From contig WACJ01000341.1 of assembly GCA_008973525.1 (NCBI GenBank), positions 1 to 64,000 of the forward strand: a stretch of 64,000 nt of DNA. Direction: 5' to 3'. A program made the position numbers and the translations under genes. The stretch comes from Stenopsyche tienmushanensis (taxonomy: Eukaryota > Arthropoda > Insecta > Trichoptera > Stenopsychidae). Below are positions 34,363 through 46,000 of the stretch, piece by piece. The notes beneath the pieces were generated by a model. The model was not told the origin of the DNA. It saw nothing but the letters and a program-made list of their open reading frames with translations, and did not search any database. Positions within the stretch are counted from its first letter, which is position 1; every line of letters starts with the position of its first letter.

Positions 34363-35479
34363 CCGATTTTTGTATCATTTTTTTAAAGTCACGACTAACA
34401 TTCAAATGTATATGTAAAATACGATATTCGGAAATTATTCATTTAGGATTTCATAGCTAAAAGCTTCATTAAGCATCAATTTTTCCTTAGATTAAAGAAA
34501 ATACATCATATATCATTTTAAAAATATATCATCAGCTAAATAATTGGACTAAAATGTGTCAAATATTTAATTTCAGGTATGAAATCGTGTTTAATATAAA
34601 AGCAATCCGCAATTGTTTGATTACAAAATCGACCAGCCTTAATCAATCAATAGTCTTAAGTTTAGATGGACGTTGTGAAAAATTGTACAGTGTGGTTCAA
34701 AAGAACTGCTGGTGAACCAAATTCCAAAGGTGTCCAGGACTTCAAAATTCATGCAGTAAGAGCTCTCAGGTAAAGATAATAAGATTTACAAGATAAATGT
34801 GAGCTATCATTTAATTTGTCATCTAAAATACACACACAAAATATTTGGTCTAATGGATGTTTAAATTCTTTGTTTTAGGTAAGTCTTTCGAATAGCGCAA
34901 TATCAATCCGAAATACCGAAGTTTTCAAATATACTCATACTTTGAGTTAAATACATAATGCGTAAAAATACGTAAAACCGAAACATAAATATTCTTCAGA
35001 ATATTGTCGATTATTTTTTCTGATTTTACTGGATACATTTTCTTTTGTATGAGACGTATGATGTCTAGTAATATCGTCACTACTTCTTTCACTTGTACTC
35101 CCTGTGTCATTAATATTTTGGTCTGATTCACGATTTCGTTTGGTAATAAATTTATCCATTGTAACGTAGACGAGAACTCTCAGCTGAATACCGGGGCCCA
35201 GTTATCTTCGTCTTGCTTCTGTTGACCAGTCCCAGTTACCTCCGTTCATAGAGCTTTGAACAGACTGTGGCTGCGAAGCGTAGAATACCCAAAGTCTACG
35301 CTAAACGGTTAACATACGCGCAATTGATTTGGCTAATTCAAAATTACATTAACTCTTTCGTTGACTTTCATAATTTCGCCAACGACTTTTTCGGTTTTCA
35401 CTGTTTTGCAGAATTTTTCGTTTTTACCATTTTTTTCGCGGTGCACTTGTAATAAGCTCGCACCGGTTGAGAAACACTG

Positions 35480-35935
35480 CTTTAGATTGTCTAGTTGGAA
35501 ACGATATTTTGTTGAATTGATCGTTTCACCTTGCTGAAGTAGCTCATAATAAACTACCCCCTTCCAGTCCACCAAATGCATAGCAAAGCTTTTTTTGGAT
35601 GTAGGCCAGGTTTAGCTACAGTTAAAGCTTCTGTGTCCTTGGTCCGAGACCGTTTACGTTGGATATTCTCATAGAGTATCCAACTTTCATCTCCAGTGAC
35701 AAGTCTCTTCAAAAAAGGTTGGCTATTATGTCGTTGGAGAAGAAGATCGCATGTTAAAATGCGCTGAAGTTTATTTGAGTCAGTCAGTTCATGAGGAAAC
35801 CACACATCTGAACGATTGATGTAGCCCAATTCTGTTAGATGATTATGCTATTAATAGCTTGTTAGCTATTTCGCGAACAGTATATCGCGGGTTTTCTTTA
35901 ACCATGGCTATGATTAGATCTTTGTTAATAAACGT
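35480..35935 (-). pseudogene. Mariner (same family as 60639), right part of a copy split by hAT
   Basis: Minus strand: DLIIAMVKENPRYTVREIAN, LGYINRSDVWFPHELTDSNK, LQRILTCDLLLQRHNSQPFL, KRLVTGDESWILYEN (first catalytic Asp) and KPGLHPKKALLCIWW, ending in NSTKYRFQLDNLK where the hAT repeat begins at 35479. It is about 90 percent identical in protein to the 60639 copy as judged by eye. It contains a frameshift in the second helix. Confidence 0.8.
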
Positions 35936-35938
35936 TAA

Positions 35939-36215
35939 CACGATATATTCCATAAAAGCCTTTCTGGAATATATCGTGACGAGGGATGAGACGTGGGTGT
36001 ATGACTGCACCCCAGAGTCCAAAAGACAATCGAAAAAGAGCTGGGGGTGGTGGTCTTTGACAATGGCATACAAAAGCTAGTGCCCCGACTACAGATATAT
36101 CTTTCAATCTCGACGACGATTACATTGAAAAATAGTTTAATATATTTGTGAAGTATCCTTTTTCGATCCTACATAAATGTTATAACCTTACTTTCTGGAT
36201 CATCCTCGCATATGA
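35939..36215 (+). pseudogene. Mariner fragment of the foldback family, with 3' terminal repeat
   Basis: After a perfect 14-bp palindromic junction (CACGATATATTCCA / TGGAATATATCGTG) the frame reads IVTRDETWVYDCTPESKRQS, the first-Asp block of mariner. A deletion follows, and then GATCCTACATAAATGTTATA with ACCTTACTTTCTGGATCATC, the terminal repeat also seen at 51590-51627. Confidence 0.65.
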
Positions 36216-36904
36216 TACATAAATCCAATCTTTCTATTTGCGCTGCATCCATAGAAAATGAATGAACGATGGAGATCTTCATAATGAAAAAAAGAAATAA
36301 TCTTGAAAAATTGAGCATCATAGATTATCCAATTGCTCATTCATAAAAAAACCTCATTACATCTGGTGATAAGAGGAATTGGAGTTTGAACGTCTAGTAA
36401 AAAATATAGTAATGCGGTTACAATAATGCACTTTGGATATCAACAACAATACGATTATTACTCCAACTCCTGTGTACATGTTATAACAACATTTTGTTGT
36501 CATCAGAGATCAATTATCGTACTAGGTCAAAAACTGAACAATGAATTGCATTATGTTTGTTTCTTAACTGCATAGAAACAATTCAAACGAAACGTGTCGA
36601 TATAAAAAAAAAAAAACAATACATACATAGCATACATTTAAGGAGAAAGTCGGCCAACATTTGTCAATTGATTCACTACAGAATTCGATCATAGCGCAAA
36701 ATCAAATAGTTAATGCCAATTCAATGGGATTATCTTGCAAAAAATCCACTTAGAACAAAGCATCAAAAAATAAAAATCTTGCGACATGAAAGAATTTAAA
36801 ATTAACAAAGAAATAATAAGTATCAATTATTGGCAGCGTGGGTTAGTCCCTGGATTATTGTTATTAAAGTTTGGGCTCAATGGTATTTAAAAAGGAACGC
36901 AGTA
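36216..36904. other. AT-rich stretch without recognised features
   Basis: No family motif or element edge recognised. Confidence 0.4.
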
Positions 36905-37689
36905 TTACAGTTAGGTGGTTTATTGCTTCAGGGCACGTGTAGCGCGGGTTAAAGGGCTAGGATCCAAAAGCATGCGCACTCTCTTCCCCTCTCTCATGGG
37001 TGTTGGGGTTTTATGGGAGTCCACGATGCCCACCCATTAAGCCTCAGGGGGGAGCCAACCCTACGCCCGTTGCTCATCAAACGCAGCTGAGGTAACCCAG
37101 CTAACATTAGTTGGGTGTGCAGGTCACCTTGTGCAGACTTTCAGACACCTTTGACGCCTTTTTGTCAAAGGCTCATCACTATTCTCAACAACCTAGACAA
37201 ATAGAGGAGAATGATTTTAGGCTGTTCGAACGGCGACTCGTCTCCGTGGCTAGGTACTAAGAATTAATAAAACAATACGTGTACCATGGTAAAGGGGTAG
37301 CCCCTGCAGTCCGCCATCTGCTGCAGCCCCCTTCAAACTGAGGTTGGACTCGTGCTGGCAGTGAGCCCGTGGAAGTAAATCCCTTGAATTTAGCATAACC
37401 TTAGTCCTTCCTCCTCCATCGCACCTTCGGGTGTCTGAAGCTGATCTTTCCCGCGTAAACCTCGCCTCCTCTGGGAGCGCGGAGGAAAAGGGGTGGGCAT
37501 CTGGACGCTCCGCGCGTAAAATTTCTCGTGGGACTAAACGATCAATGGAAGACCCTATTTGTGTGGCTAGTCCGGGGTAACCCGGAACAGATCATACAGC
37601 AGCGCAAGAAATGGGTTCGATTAATAATGAACCTCCAATCCAGTCAGTCATTGTCTGGTGTCTGCCGTCTTGTTCCCCCTCTCCCATGA
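36905..37689 (-). repeat. Unclassified dispersed repeat, copy B
   Basis: The longest clean copy, inverted relative to A, C and D. From 37689 downward: GACTGACTGGATTGGAGGTT, CTTGCGCTGCTGTATGATCT, CGGACTGCAGGGGCTACCCC, AATGTTAGCTGGGTTACCTC, AGGGTTGGCTCCCCCCTGAG. It ends near GAAGCAATAAACCACC, where AATAAA may be a polyadenylation signal. That would suggest a retroelement 3' region. Confidence 0.65.
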
Positions 37690-37890
37690 GCGGAACTCAA
37701 TAGCCGTATTACATCCGACTAAACGACTCGCAAAACAAATTCCGCACACAAACAATGATTGTGCTAATTCAAAAACCTTTGGTGGTGTGCACACAATAAC
37801 TCTATAAAGTTTCATCGTAATCGGATGATTATTATAGGAGTGTATACAATACATACATACGACAAACATTCATTTTTTCTAATATATAAA
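37690..37890 (-). mobile_element. Helitron-like fragment
   Basis: Minus strand from about 37888: TATATATTAGAAAAAATGAA, TGTTTGTCGTATGTATG, GATTACGATGAAACTTTATA. It is related to 893-1212 and ends against repeat copy B. Confidence 0.4.
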
Positions 37891-38365
37891 TGTGTTTAAT
37901 TGTATTATTTATTCGATTTATGTAATTCAATCTTCTGAATAGTAATCTTCTTACCAACAAAGCCAATTCTATGCATTCTAGATATGATTTTTATTTCTTA
38001 AGAAATAGGAATTCTCGACATAATTTCTTAAATCTTTCGAGAATTATCGAGAAATTTGAGGAAATATGATGATTACAAAGTATATCTAATAATTAAATTC
38101 AATGATAAATTTCAATATTAGAACGGAACCACTGATGCAATTTTTGTAGCGTACAATGCCATAATCAAAAATATAATGAACTAGGAAATATTTCCATCGT
38201 TCGAAGTAAATTATTAACACTGATCTGTTTTCGCTTAAAACTACAAACAACTTGTCAATCATTGCAAATTTCCGAAATACATTAACAGTGTTCTAAACAA
38301 TATTTCGACCATCATAAAATATATGTTTAATTTTCTGAAATCACTATCATCGGATTTACTGATGT
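37891..38365. other. AT-rich stretch without recognised features
   Basis: Nothing recognised. Confidence 0.35.
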
Positions 38366-38720
38366 ACCCTTTGATGAGTATGCCCGCATATGTTGCGAAC
38401 ATATTCCATAGCGTTTTATTTACATTTCTACAATGCTATTTTTTTGCTTCAATCAGTGTTCATACAATGTAAATAAGAATAGTTACAATCTGCCAAGCTT
38501 TCAATGCTGCGGAAATTAATTACAATTTACCATCATTAAATTAAAATCTACAAAACTACTTTTTGGTCTACAAATAGTTTACGTAAATTATTGTTAAATA
38601 AATGTCGTCTACTTTCGATACAAGATGGCTAGGGCTTCGGTGGACGTGGCTAAAGAACTTGAAAAATAATTATCTACACGTCTAAATATTTTCAAATTCA
38701 TAATACATCACATTAAGGAT
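38366..38720 (+). repeat. Dispersed repeat with a piggyBac-like left edge, copy 1
   Basis: It begins CCCTTTGATGAGTATGC, the same word as at the TTAA-bounded ends near 60038 and 62911. It then runs through GCTTCAATCAGTGTTCATAC, TTACAATCTGCCAAGCTTTC, ATGTCGTCTACTTTCGATAC and ACACGTCTAAATATTTTCAA. All four are found inverted at 48000-48830. Confidence 0.5.
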
Positions 38721-40756
38721 CTCTTTTATTTTTTGTCATTGATGATCTTTTTAGAATCATAATAGATAGTAGAAAACCACATAAATCAATTATACACCTA
38801 AAACTCAGCCCGGTAACAAAAGTGTCTATTTGAAACGCTTTTGTGAGGCCCAACAATATCAACAGTGTTAAGGTTCATTTATTGATATACAAGGTTTATT
38901 GAAGCTGCGCGACCTCGAGAGACTATTTTGTTTTATTTTGAACCAGAATGATCCACAATCTGTTGGCTTTTTTCAGCTATTTGACCAAATTGACGTCAAT
39001 CCCCAAAGATGATTTCTATGTCAAATCAATGAGCATCATGCATGATGTCAAACAATCCAAATCGGTGAATGAACACGCCGAAGACATTAATGCAGAACTA
39101 CTTGCGCAAATATTGAATTTAATCCGAAAGACAAATTTGCTCGCAGGAGTTGTGTATGTTTACGCTTTTTTTGCGCTTCCACCGTAACAAAATGAACGTC
39201 ATTCGACCGAAAAAAAACATTTTTTTTTGGACCGTGGTTGTGGTGGTTTAAATCTTACTTCGAGGCCGTTGACGTTGTGAGTTCGAGGTCAGTATTTGAA
39301 ATGTTTCCTAGTCTAGTTCAATGTTCATGCATTGCTCAAAATAATCAATTATGCATTGGCCAAGTTTTTTGCCAAAACTTCGTACAAATGTATTCAACTT
39401 TGCAAAAAGTTTTTAGCCTACATTTTTGCTCAATGCTTTAAAACCCGAAAATGACAAAGATATTTTATAATGTTTAAATCGTTCAACATCAAGCCAAAGT
39501 CTAAGCAACTGCATTAATAATGTCATAAAAATGATGCTTTTTTATTATTAAAAGCATGATATTTTCATACATATTTAAACGAATGACATTTCTATTATTG
39601 GCTAGAATCTTAGCAATTAAAAGGAAAATTCGTATTTAAATTTTTAGGTAATTAGCATTGAACGGTACATCGATATCGAATCCAATCCGACTGATTTGGC
39701 ATAATCGACTTGTGGTATAACAAAAACTTTTTTTTTGCATGGGTCATTCAATTTAACAGATCTCAATTTTCAGGTCCGCTAGAAAAAATATATAATTTAT
39801 GTGCGGTCTGTATATTGAAAGTGTATTATTGGATGCATTTTAGATAGCTCCGGCCGACAACAACTAAGTATGTCATTTACTGTCTATTTAGCGTCCTTGC
39901 CAATATAATCAGCCCAGAATAGTTGAAGTAATTCAATGAGTTGACTGTCATTTGGGTCTGAACTTAAGACTGCTTGAAGAACTCATTTTGGTAGCATCTA
40001 TATGATCTGCCCAGTGATGAACGCGGCGAAGGAAGAAGCCAACCATCAACATGTCCATGACCTATCGAGTCGACCTTATTGATCTAAAAATGGAAGCCTT
40101 TTTTATTGAATTTAGAAGCGTATCGCATCACGAACAGGCATAATACATGTTTCACCCTCTTAAATAATGACCCTCAGCCTTCCTCGATAATGATATTTGA
40201 GGAATTCTGGAGGTTATTTTTTATGCATATCGAATTTCATTCCGAAAGGATGGATCCCAGGTACTAACAGGTATTCCCAGACCCTTTTCATTGTATACCA
40301 ATTTACACTTAAAAGGGTTAAATCTTTAACATTTACCTAAGATATCGACATACATCTACACAAATCCAGCAGAAATATCGTTGTTTTTATATTGTTCAGC
40401 TTAATTCTTTATTAAGATCAAAACAACAAATCTCAAGATGAATGAAGGACTCATCGATATGTTGCATTTTTACGATCAAGACTGGAATGCGAGCAAGGCT
40501 AATAAAACCATAAACGCCATATTCAACAAAGTGTTGCCCAACAACATATGGCTTAGAAAATTTAAATCCATAAAAGAGATTTAAATAAAACTTTTGGATC
40601 AGAATTGATGAAATATCACAATAAATCTCAGCAGAATACAAAAATATGCATGAGAGTCTCGTGCATTTTGCATTTATTAACGGAAGCTTAGCTTTAGCTG
40701 TGAAGCTGTGTTTGTGTAATATATAATAAAATAGGCGCGTTATACGCATGTCTATA
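38721..40756. other. AT-rich stretch without recognised features
   Basis: The frames at 38948-39187, 39238-39441 and 40396-40749 (minus, 117 codons) carry no known motif and lack splice support. Confidence 0.35.
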
Positions 40757-41065
40757 ATATAAGAGTAATCCCAGAAGCACCAAATGAGTTGAACATGTGA
40801 AATTTTGAAGTAAATCTAAAAAATGCAGACATTGTAGGCATATAAAAAACTGTGATACATTGCGTTTTGATTGAAAATTTAGACATGAGAAAGGTGTGCG
40901 TAAGAAGGATGCCGGGTTTGCTCACAATGTGATAAAATCAACATCGCAAGGATGTTTTAATCGAGTATTTGGTGATGTTTCATAGCAATAAAGCCGACTT
41001 TTTGCATAGATTCATAACCATGCATGAAACATTAGTCAATCAATTCACACTCGAGACAAAAAAAA
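40757..41065 (+). pseudogene. Mariner (irritans-type) deletion derivative
   Basis: The left edge AAGAGTAATCCCAGAAG matches the irritans terminal repeat. After an internal deletion, KCDTLRFD*KFRHEKGVRKK, frameshifted FAHNVIKSTSQGCFNRVFGD and LHRFITMHETLV follow. The last corresponds to FITMDET, where the first catalytic Asp is replaced by His. Confidence 0.6.
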
Positions 41066-41204
41066 ACATGGTGATCCTCCATTAATTGCTGTTTATTGGT
41101 CGTGCTATTCGGGACCACGTCATCAAAAGTGTACAGCAAAGTGCAAAAGCTGATTTTAATATCATAAAATCATTTATCACAGATAATACCACAAAAAAAG
41201 CTTT

Positions 41205-41282
41205 AAAAAAAGAAGGGATTGGCCACGAAGTTTGTATGCCCAACTGGTCCGCCTTTCGGATCGCTGATACGACGAAGAAGGC
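41205..41282 (-). repeat. Hairpin module, copy 4
   Basis: On the minus strand: CTTCTTCGTCGTATCAGCGA, TCCGAAAGGCGGACC, AGTTGGGCATACAAACTTCG. It encodes LRRISDPKGGPVGHTNFVAN there. The upstream plus-strand frame 41086-41301 is open as well. Confidence 0.55.
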
Positions 41283-41359
41283 CTATGCAAGTTTAATTTG
41301 AGTGATGCACGAACTAACATGAAATAGCAAAATATATATATGGACACTATCCAAAATAA

Positions 41360-41680
41360 CTTTCCAGTCCCAAAATACCGTAGCCATTACTTTTCGAGCA
41401 GACTCTTTTTCAGACTTTCAGACCTTCGTGAAACTTTTGGCTCCAATTAAACACTTGGACCTTATTTATTATAACATCACTGAACTGTGCTTAAAGTCTC
41501 TTCAAAATTTCGTTTGATTTCACGTCTTTGTTTACGAGAAAATGAATAATCAAGCGTTGCGCAACAGAAGATGCTATGTCTCACCCTTTTTCTTCAGTGA
41601 CGGAATAAATAAGCTTTCCATCTGATGAATTTTTATTTCTAATGAAGGGAAATATGTAGAATTTGTATGCAAGTAGCAAT
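41360..41680. pseudogene. Mariner fragments of a third type
   Basis: The minus strand at 41412-41368 reads ESARKVMATVFWDW, matching the start of the same type at 64000. The plus strand at 41579-41665 reads SPFFFSDGINKLSI, then NEGKYVEFVCK, a mariner C-terminus like the one at 63432-63230. The two pieces are in opposite orientations. Confidence 0.5.
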
Positions 41681-41689
41681 TAATGCCAT

Positions 41690-42785
41690 GTTTGGTCGAT
41701 GCTTCCAAACAATAAGCCTCAATTTCAAAATGGCGAATCCCATTACGCAATAACACTTGTCTTGAATACTACATGATGTTTGATCGACAATAAGTATTAT
41801 TAAATGTAAATAAAGCAAAATTATTTGAAAGTCAAGGCTACGCTTTATTATTGGATGAAGAGGGGGCTCATCTCTAAGGTAAATATTGGGATAAAATATT
41901 GATTGATCATGGATGAAGCGATAATGGTCCATAAAACCGAATATATTCTCTTGGTAAACTTGTCTGTTTTAAAACATTTTTGGCTTTGGATCCATCGTTT
42001 TTTTTATCAAAAGGTGCAACATTCGAAGCTATTTCAACTGCTTGATAAGACAATGTAACCAAATTGGTGACAAAGTCTAAGAACGTGAATCTTAATGTGT
42101 ATGCATTTTCTATCAACATGGTGCGAAATCCAAATCATTTCTGTTTGTATGTTTGGATTTATAAGGATGTGATAATAGAAACTTTCGACAGATGATTTAA
42201 CATCTCGGACAGTGAAATGATCTTGTGATTTTTTGAGATAGGTATTCATTATTTTTTTGTACTCAAGTCCAAAGTTAATGTAGTTGGTTCAAATAGGATA
42301 AAAAATCACACGCAATTCTTTAACCTTTTTGACGTCAATGGATTAACTATACTACGTTTCAGTAAAATATTTTAAATAATTTGTATTTTTTTCTTATGCC
42401 AGATCATAAAAAAAACTATTTTTAAAAAAACATGCTTGTAATGAATAAGTCCAATTATATATTGAGGTGTACCGAAAACAATTAGTATGTCAGTATTTGT
42501 AAGCCAGCATTTTCCTTTTTCCGCTTTCAAGGAAAAAAAATAATATTTGCTATGATTGATTTGCGATCACAATTGGTTAATATTTGCCAATTGTCAAAGG
42601 CCGGTTATTGGCATTTGATATTGCCTTCGATTGATTTGTAAAGTACACTCTAAGACTTTCTGTCAATTTGCAATAAAAATTAGATGATTTTTGCATTTTT
42701 GCAGAATCATCATCAACATAAGACCCATAACACACATTACTTAAACATAAAAAAACATATTTTCGATGATATTAAATTGTTCGTT
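41690..42785. other. AT-rich stretch without recognised features
   Basis: Minus frames at 41639-41932, 41907-42119 and 42034-42249 lack motifs. Confidence 0.35.
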
Positions 42786-42789
42786 ATAA

Positions 42790-43150
42790 CCGTGATAAAT
42801 GTATTTGTACGGCTCAAGTCCAACCAATATCAAATCTGAGCTAGATTCTACACTGAGACAGTCTGCTTCATCGTTTATAATAGTAAAATATAAGATGGCA
42901 GAGTTTAAACAAGGCCGTACGAGCTGCCAATGCCACCAAATGAAGTGACCACGCCATAATGACATGATAGACATTTCAAAACATGCTGTACATCGCATAT
43001 TGACTAGAAATTTGAACAAGAAAAAGCTGTGCGCAAGATGGGTGCCGCGTTTGCTCACAATAAAACCGAAACAGCATCGTTGGTGATGTTTCATCAGGGC
43101 CGTAACAAGGGATTGGCAAAGCAAGCGCTCGCCACGGGTGCAACACACAG
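42790..43150 (+). pseudogene. Mariner (irritans-type) fragment
   Basis: RLKSNQYQI in one frame and SPTNIKSELDSTLRQSASSF in another, then NSKIxDGRV/AEFKQGRTSCQCHQMK, EVTTP, AVHRILTRNLNKKKLCARWV and PRLLTIKPKQHRW. The N-terminal half of irritans mariner with an internal deletion of the helix-turn-helix region. Confidence 0.65.
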
Positions 43151-43289
43151 AATACCGACCCGATCGAGAGTTGCACATAATTTTTATTTTATTTGGCTAC
43201 GTTAGATAAATCAACACTGATTGACTGTCCGATCAATCTTCTTCGGACAATTTCGTTTTGTTATGAGAGTTCGTAATTGTTCTGTAGGT

Positions 43290-43500
43290 ATGGCGTCCGA
43301 TCGCGGGACGCTCATTTGTCATATCAGCGGTCCGAAAAGCGGACCGTTTGGACACACAGACCTTGCAGCCACTCCGTTCTCTATTAAGGCTTTTTGCGGC
43401 ATTTTCCCGGGATCTTTTATGATCTGTACGATCAAGGAAACCCCCTCAGAAGTTAACTTGCATATGTGGTTCGCGCCAAATGAGATTTCGAACGAGTCAA
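43290..43500 (+). repeat. Hairpin module, copy 5 (best preserved)
   Basis: GCGTCCGATCGCGGGACGCT, then CGGTCCG (43328-43334) and CGGACCG (43340-43346), a perfect 7-bp stem with a five-base loop. The plus frame is open for 97 codons (43221-43514): ISGPKSGPFGHTDLAATPFS, then AFCGIFPGSFMICTIKETPS. A similar GATCTGTACGATC follows in copy 1. No function is recognised. Confidence 0.6.
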
Positions 43501-43504
43501 GACG

Positions 43505-43682
43505 AGTCGACTGATAGTGAGCAATCTAGCAGACATGATAGGCATTTCAATAAGTGCTATACATCACATATAGAAATTTGGACATGAGAAAGCAGTGCGC
43601 AAGATAGGTGCCGCATTTGCTCACTTGCTTTTTTGTGGTTTTTTTTATTCAGGTCGGATACTTCTGGGACTACTCTCGTATA
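43505..43682 (+). pseudogene. Mariner (irritans-type) fragment with 3' terminal repeat
   Basis: SNLADMIGISISAIHHI, then KFGHEKAVRKIGAAFAH, then a jump to the terminal repeat AGGTCGGATACTTCTGGGAC at 43651. The catalytic domain is deleted. Confidence 0.65.
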
Positions 43683-43689
43683 TTATGCA

Positions 43690-45490
43690 AGTGAAAATGG
43701 GCTAATATATTTTTAATCTCTTTTCTTTATATTGGTCGCTTTATAAGATGAAAATGCTTTAAATTAATTTCAGATTAATGCAAAAAAATGCTTGACTGAG
43801 TTCATTAAAATTATCTCCTAGGACTATTTTTATTACATCTTTCCAATATTTATTAGGCTCGTTGTAATCGCGGAACAGAGAAATGGTAATTAAAAATGAC
43901 TATTTCCTTAATGATCGTCCAAATGATTGCTCGCTATAACCGAGATATTCTTATAACTATGCTAAAATTAAAAATAAACAGTAATTTTGAAGCCATAGGC
44001 TGTTAATTGTGATGGATTAAACATATTTTTATGAAATGATGATCATTTTGAACAAAATAAAAAAGTTTCTTGCTTTTTTGCCACTCATCTGTTGAATTAG
44101 AGACCACAAGATGTTTTATTAATTATTTATATAACAAAGTAATTGAGCTCCTGTAACCTATTTAAATCATAGTTTTCATATTATCATAGTAACATTTTAC
44201 AATGTAAGTGTATATAAATAATTACTTCATTAAGTGATTTTCTATTCCTATCTGTGTATAGTACAGTAATTTAGAGTTCTAATTGAACAAGTGGAATTAT
44301 GCTGTATCTACTACTATTAGATGTTATAATTTTAATAAAACAATACTTGACTATAATGTATTCAAACATATTAGCTTTAGTAGTAAATATCATGACCTAA
44401 GCAGGTCCTTAAGATGCGCAATTATCTAATAGCTAAAATTGAAAGAGCTTGGTAACACTTGAGCTGGCTGATTCTGCATTGCAGAAGCAAAATTGCCACC
44501 GGATAAAATAGGGTGAGAAAAATAGAATTCAGCTATTTGCGTCGTAGTGTTCTAGGAAAATTTCCGCATTAAATCGATAATGTTCGTGTGAACGACGTCA
44601 AACTAGAAGTGTGCGTCAATGCATTTCCATGACATGCAGTGCAAATTGCATAACAGCCTGCACCGGTTCCACACGCTTTTAAATAGCTTTGTGTTTATAT
44701 ATCCGTCTCTCTCGTCGACTTCTCATTATTTTGTACAACACACGGTCAAATGCAACGGGAGTGCATCGCGAGAGTAATGCACTTGCCAAGGAGAGACGAT
44801 TGTGGCTCTTCAACAGTGAAAGTTCTGATGTCGCGTGCTGGTATCGTCCAAACTCCGGTTTCGACAAATTCTCCAAATTATTCAGCCAATCAATTGGACC
44901 ATCAGCAATCGGACTTCAAATCAAGATAGTCTGAGATTAAAACGACTTGTTGTAAAGCTTTCAATGCGACTTGTCTACAAACAAACTACCAAGCTTTTGT
45001 AAGTTCGATGCTCCAAAGCTGCAAACGTTATATCAGCAATCAAATTTAAGGATACATATGTTTGGCATCCATTTTAATAAAATTTAGCACATTGTTGCAA
45101 ATAAACTATCGAATTTTAGCATCCAGTTAGCGTTTATTTTATTATTCTAATACAAAGACCCAATTTAAATACAATATATACAAACAAAAAAACATTGAAG
45201 TATGTATATGAAGAAAAATGTGACATTTGATTCAAAAAAATATCTAAATTTAATATAATAATTATTATATTTTTTTCTTCATGAAATTATGAGCTTCATC
45301 CAACTGCGAGACTCCAATGACGACCCACTTTCCCGAGCATGCCTGAGGCTGGATCGAAAACAGCGGGGAAAATATATTTTCTCTTATTAAGCCTCAAGAA
45401 TTGCACCCAAAGCGTCAAATGTAAACCCCTCCCTCTCCCGTCTTACGTAACCTTTTGATTTTTTCGGGACCGCGCAGCATGAGTCAAGCT
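43690..45490. other. AT-rich stretch without recognised features
   Basis: Opposed 65- and 81-codon frames at 44679-44934 overlap. They are somewhat GC-richer than their surroundings but have no recognisable motif. Confidence 0.35.
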
Positions 45491-45492
45491 TG

Positions 45493-45918
45493 TCTATATA
45501 TATAAAAATCAATGTGTGCCTGTCCGTCTGTCCGGCTATCCAAAATTTGCTAAGGTAAACAAATCCTTTTGTCAACTATGCCGAGAGGCGAAAATGCTAT
45601 CAATCTAATGTCTGTTCAAGCGCTCAGCTGCGTCAGCCAAGGCCGCGCTGGACGGCTGGCGCGTAGTGGTGCTCGGCGGCTCGCCAGTCGCTATACGAAG
45701 TGAGGGAGAGCGCACGCATCCTAACCTCTCACTCCCACACCAATACATCGCGTAGCTTTCCAACTAACCAAGTGTTGCTAAGCAACCACATCCAAATCAA
45801 TAAATAAACAAATCACTCATTCATGTATTCTAAAAGCGAGTTGGATGCATCTTCACACATAACAAATCAATCAATAGCGAAATAAACTCCAGGATTCAAC
45901 ACGATATGAGTTGCTATC
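45493..45918 (+). mobile_element. Non-autonomous Helitron-like element, copy 4
   Basis: TCTATATATATAAAAATCAA head, then CCAAAATTTGCTAAGGTAAA, ATGCCGAGAGGCGAAAATGC and the shared GC-rich core. It is nearly identical to copy 1 (184-621) over 400 bp, which suggests recent spread. No CTAG end was found. Confidence 0.6.
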
Positions 45919-45932
45919 GGATATAGGAGTGG

Positions 45933-46000
45933 TTTTCAATATGTGGTACGTTTATCAGCGAGATAAAATTCAAAAGTGATTTTTTGATATAATTTGTATG
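45933..46000 (+). mobile_element. hAT-type terminal sequence, copy 2
   Basis: AGTGGTTTTCAATATGTGGT, ACGTTTATCAGCGAGATAAA, ATTCAAAAGTGATTTTTTGA, matching 822-889. It lies just after the Helitron-like copy, as the first copy also does after a gap. Confidence 0.45.

Larger units (their letters stand above)
31900..35479 (-). pseudogene. hAT transposon (ZBED5/SCAND3-like), broken and itself interrupted
   Basis: Minus strand. The terminal repeat CAGTGTTTCTCAACCGGTGC starts at 35479. The N-terminus at 35159-34947 (MDKFITKRNR, RKNNRQYSEEYLCFGFTYF) is the usual start of this family. The central part at 33148-32777 includes HFAIQVDESNDISGKAQILG with the catalytic Asp and SRELCVGICRDGAPSMIGS. LDQVVNIVNFIKSRPLKTRM is at 32695-32640, and the C-terminal LSTDRTLKIKF with FWIFVQEEYPALHTKALKIL at 32180-32065. 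Frameshifts separate the blocks. A mariner piece and a foldback element lie between 33190 and 34362. The right terminal repeat was not found. Confidence 0.75.

Noticed and set aside
40396..40749. 117-codon minus frame
   Set aside because: AT-rich, no motif, no splice or promoter support. Within expectation for this base composition.
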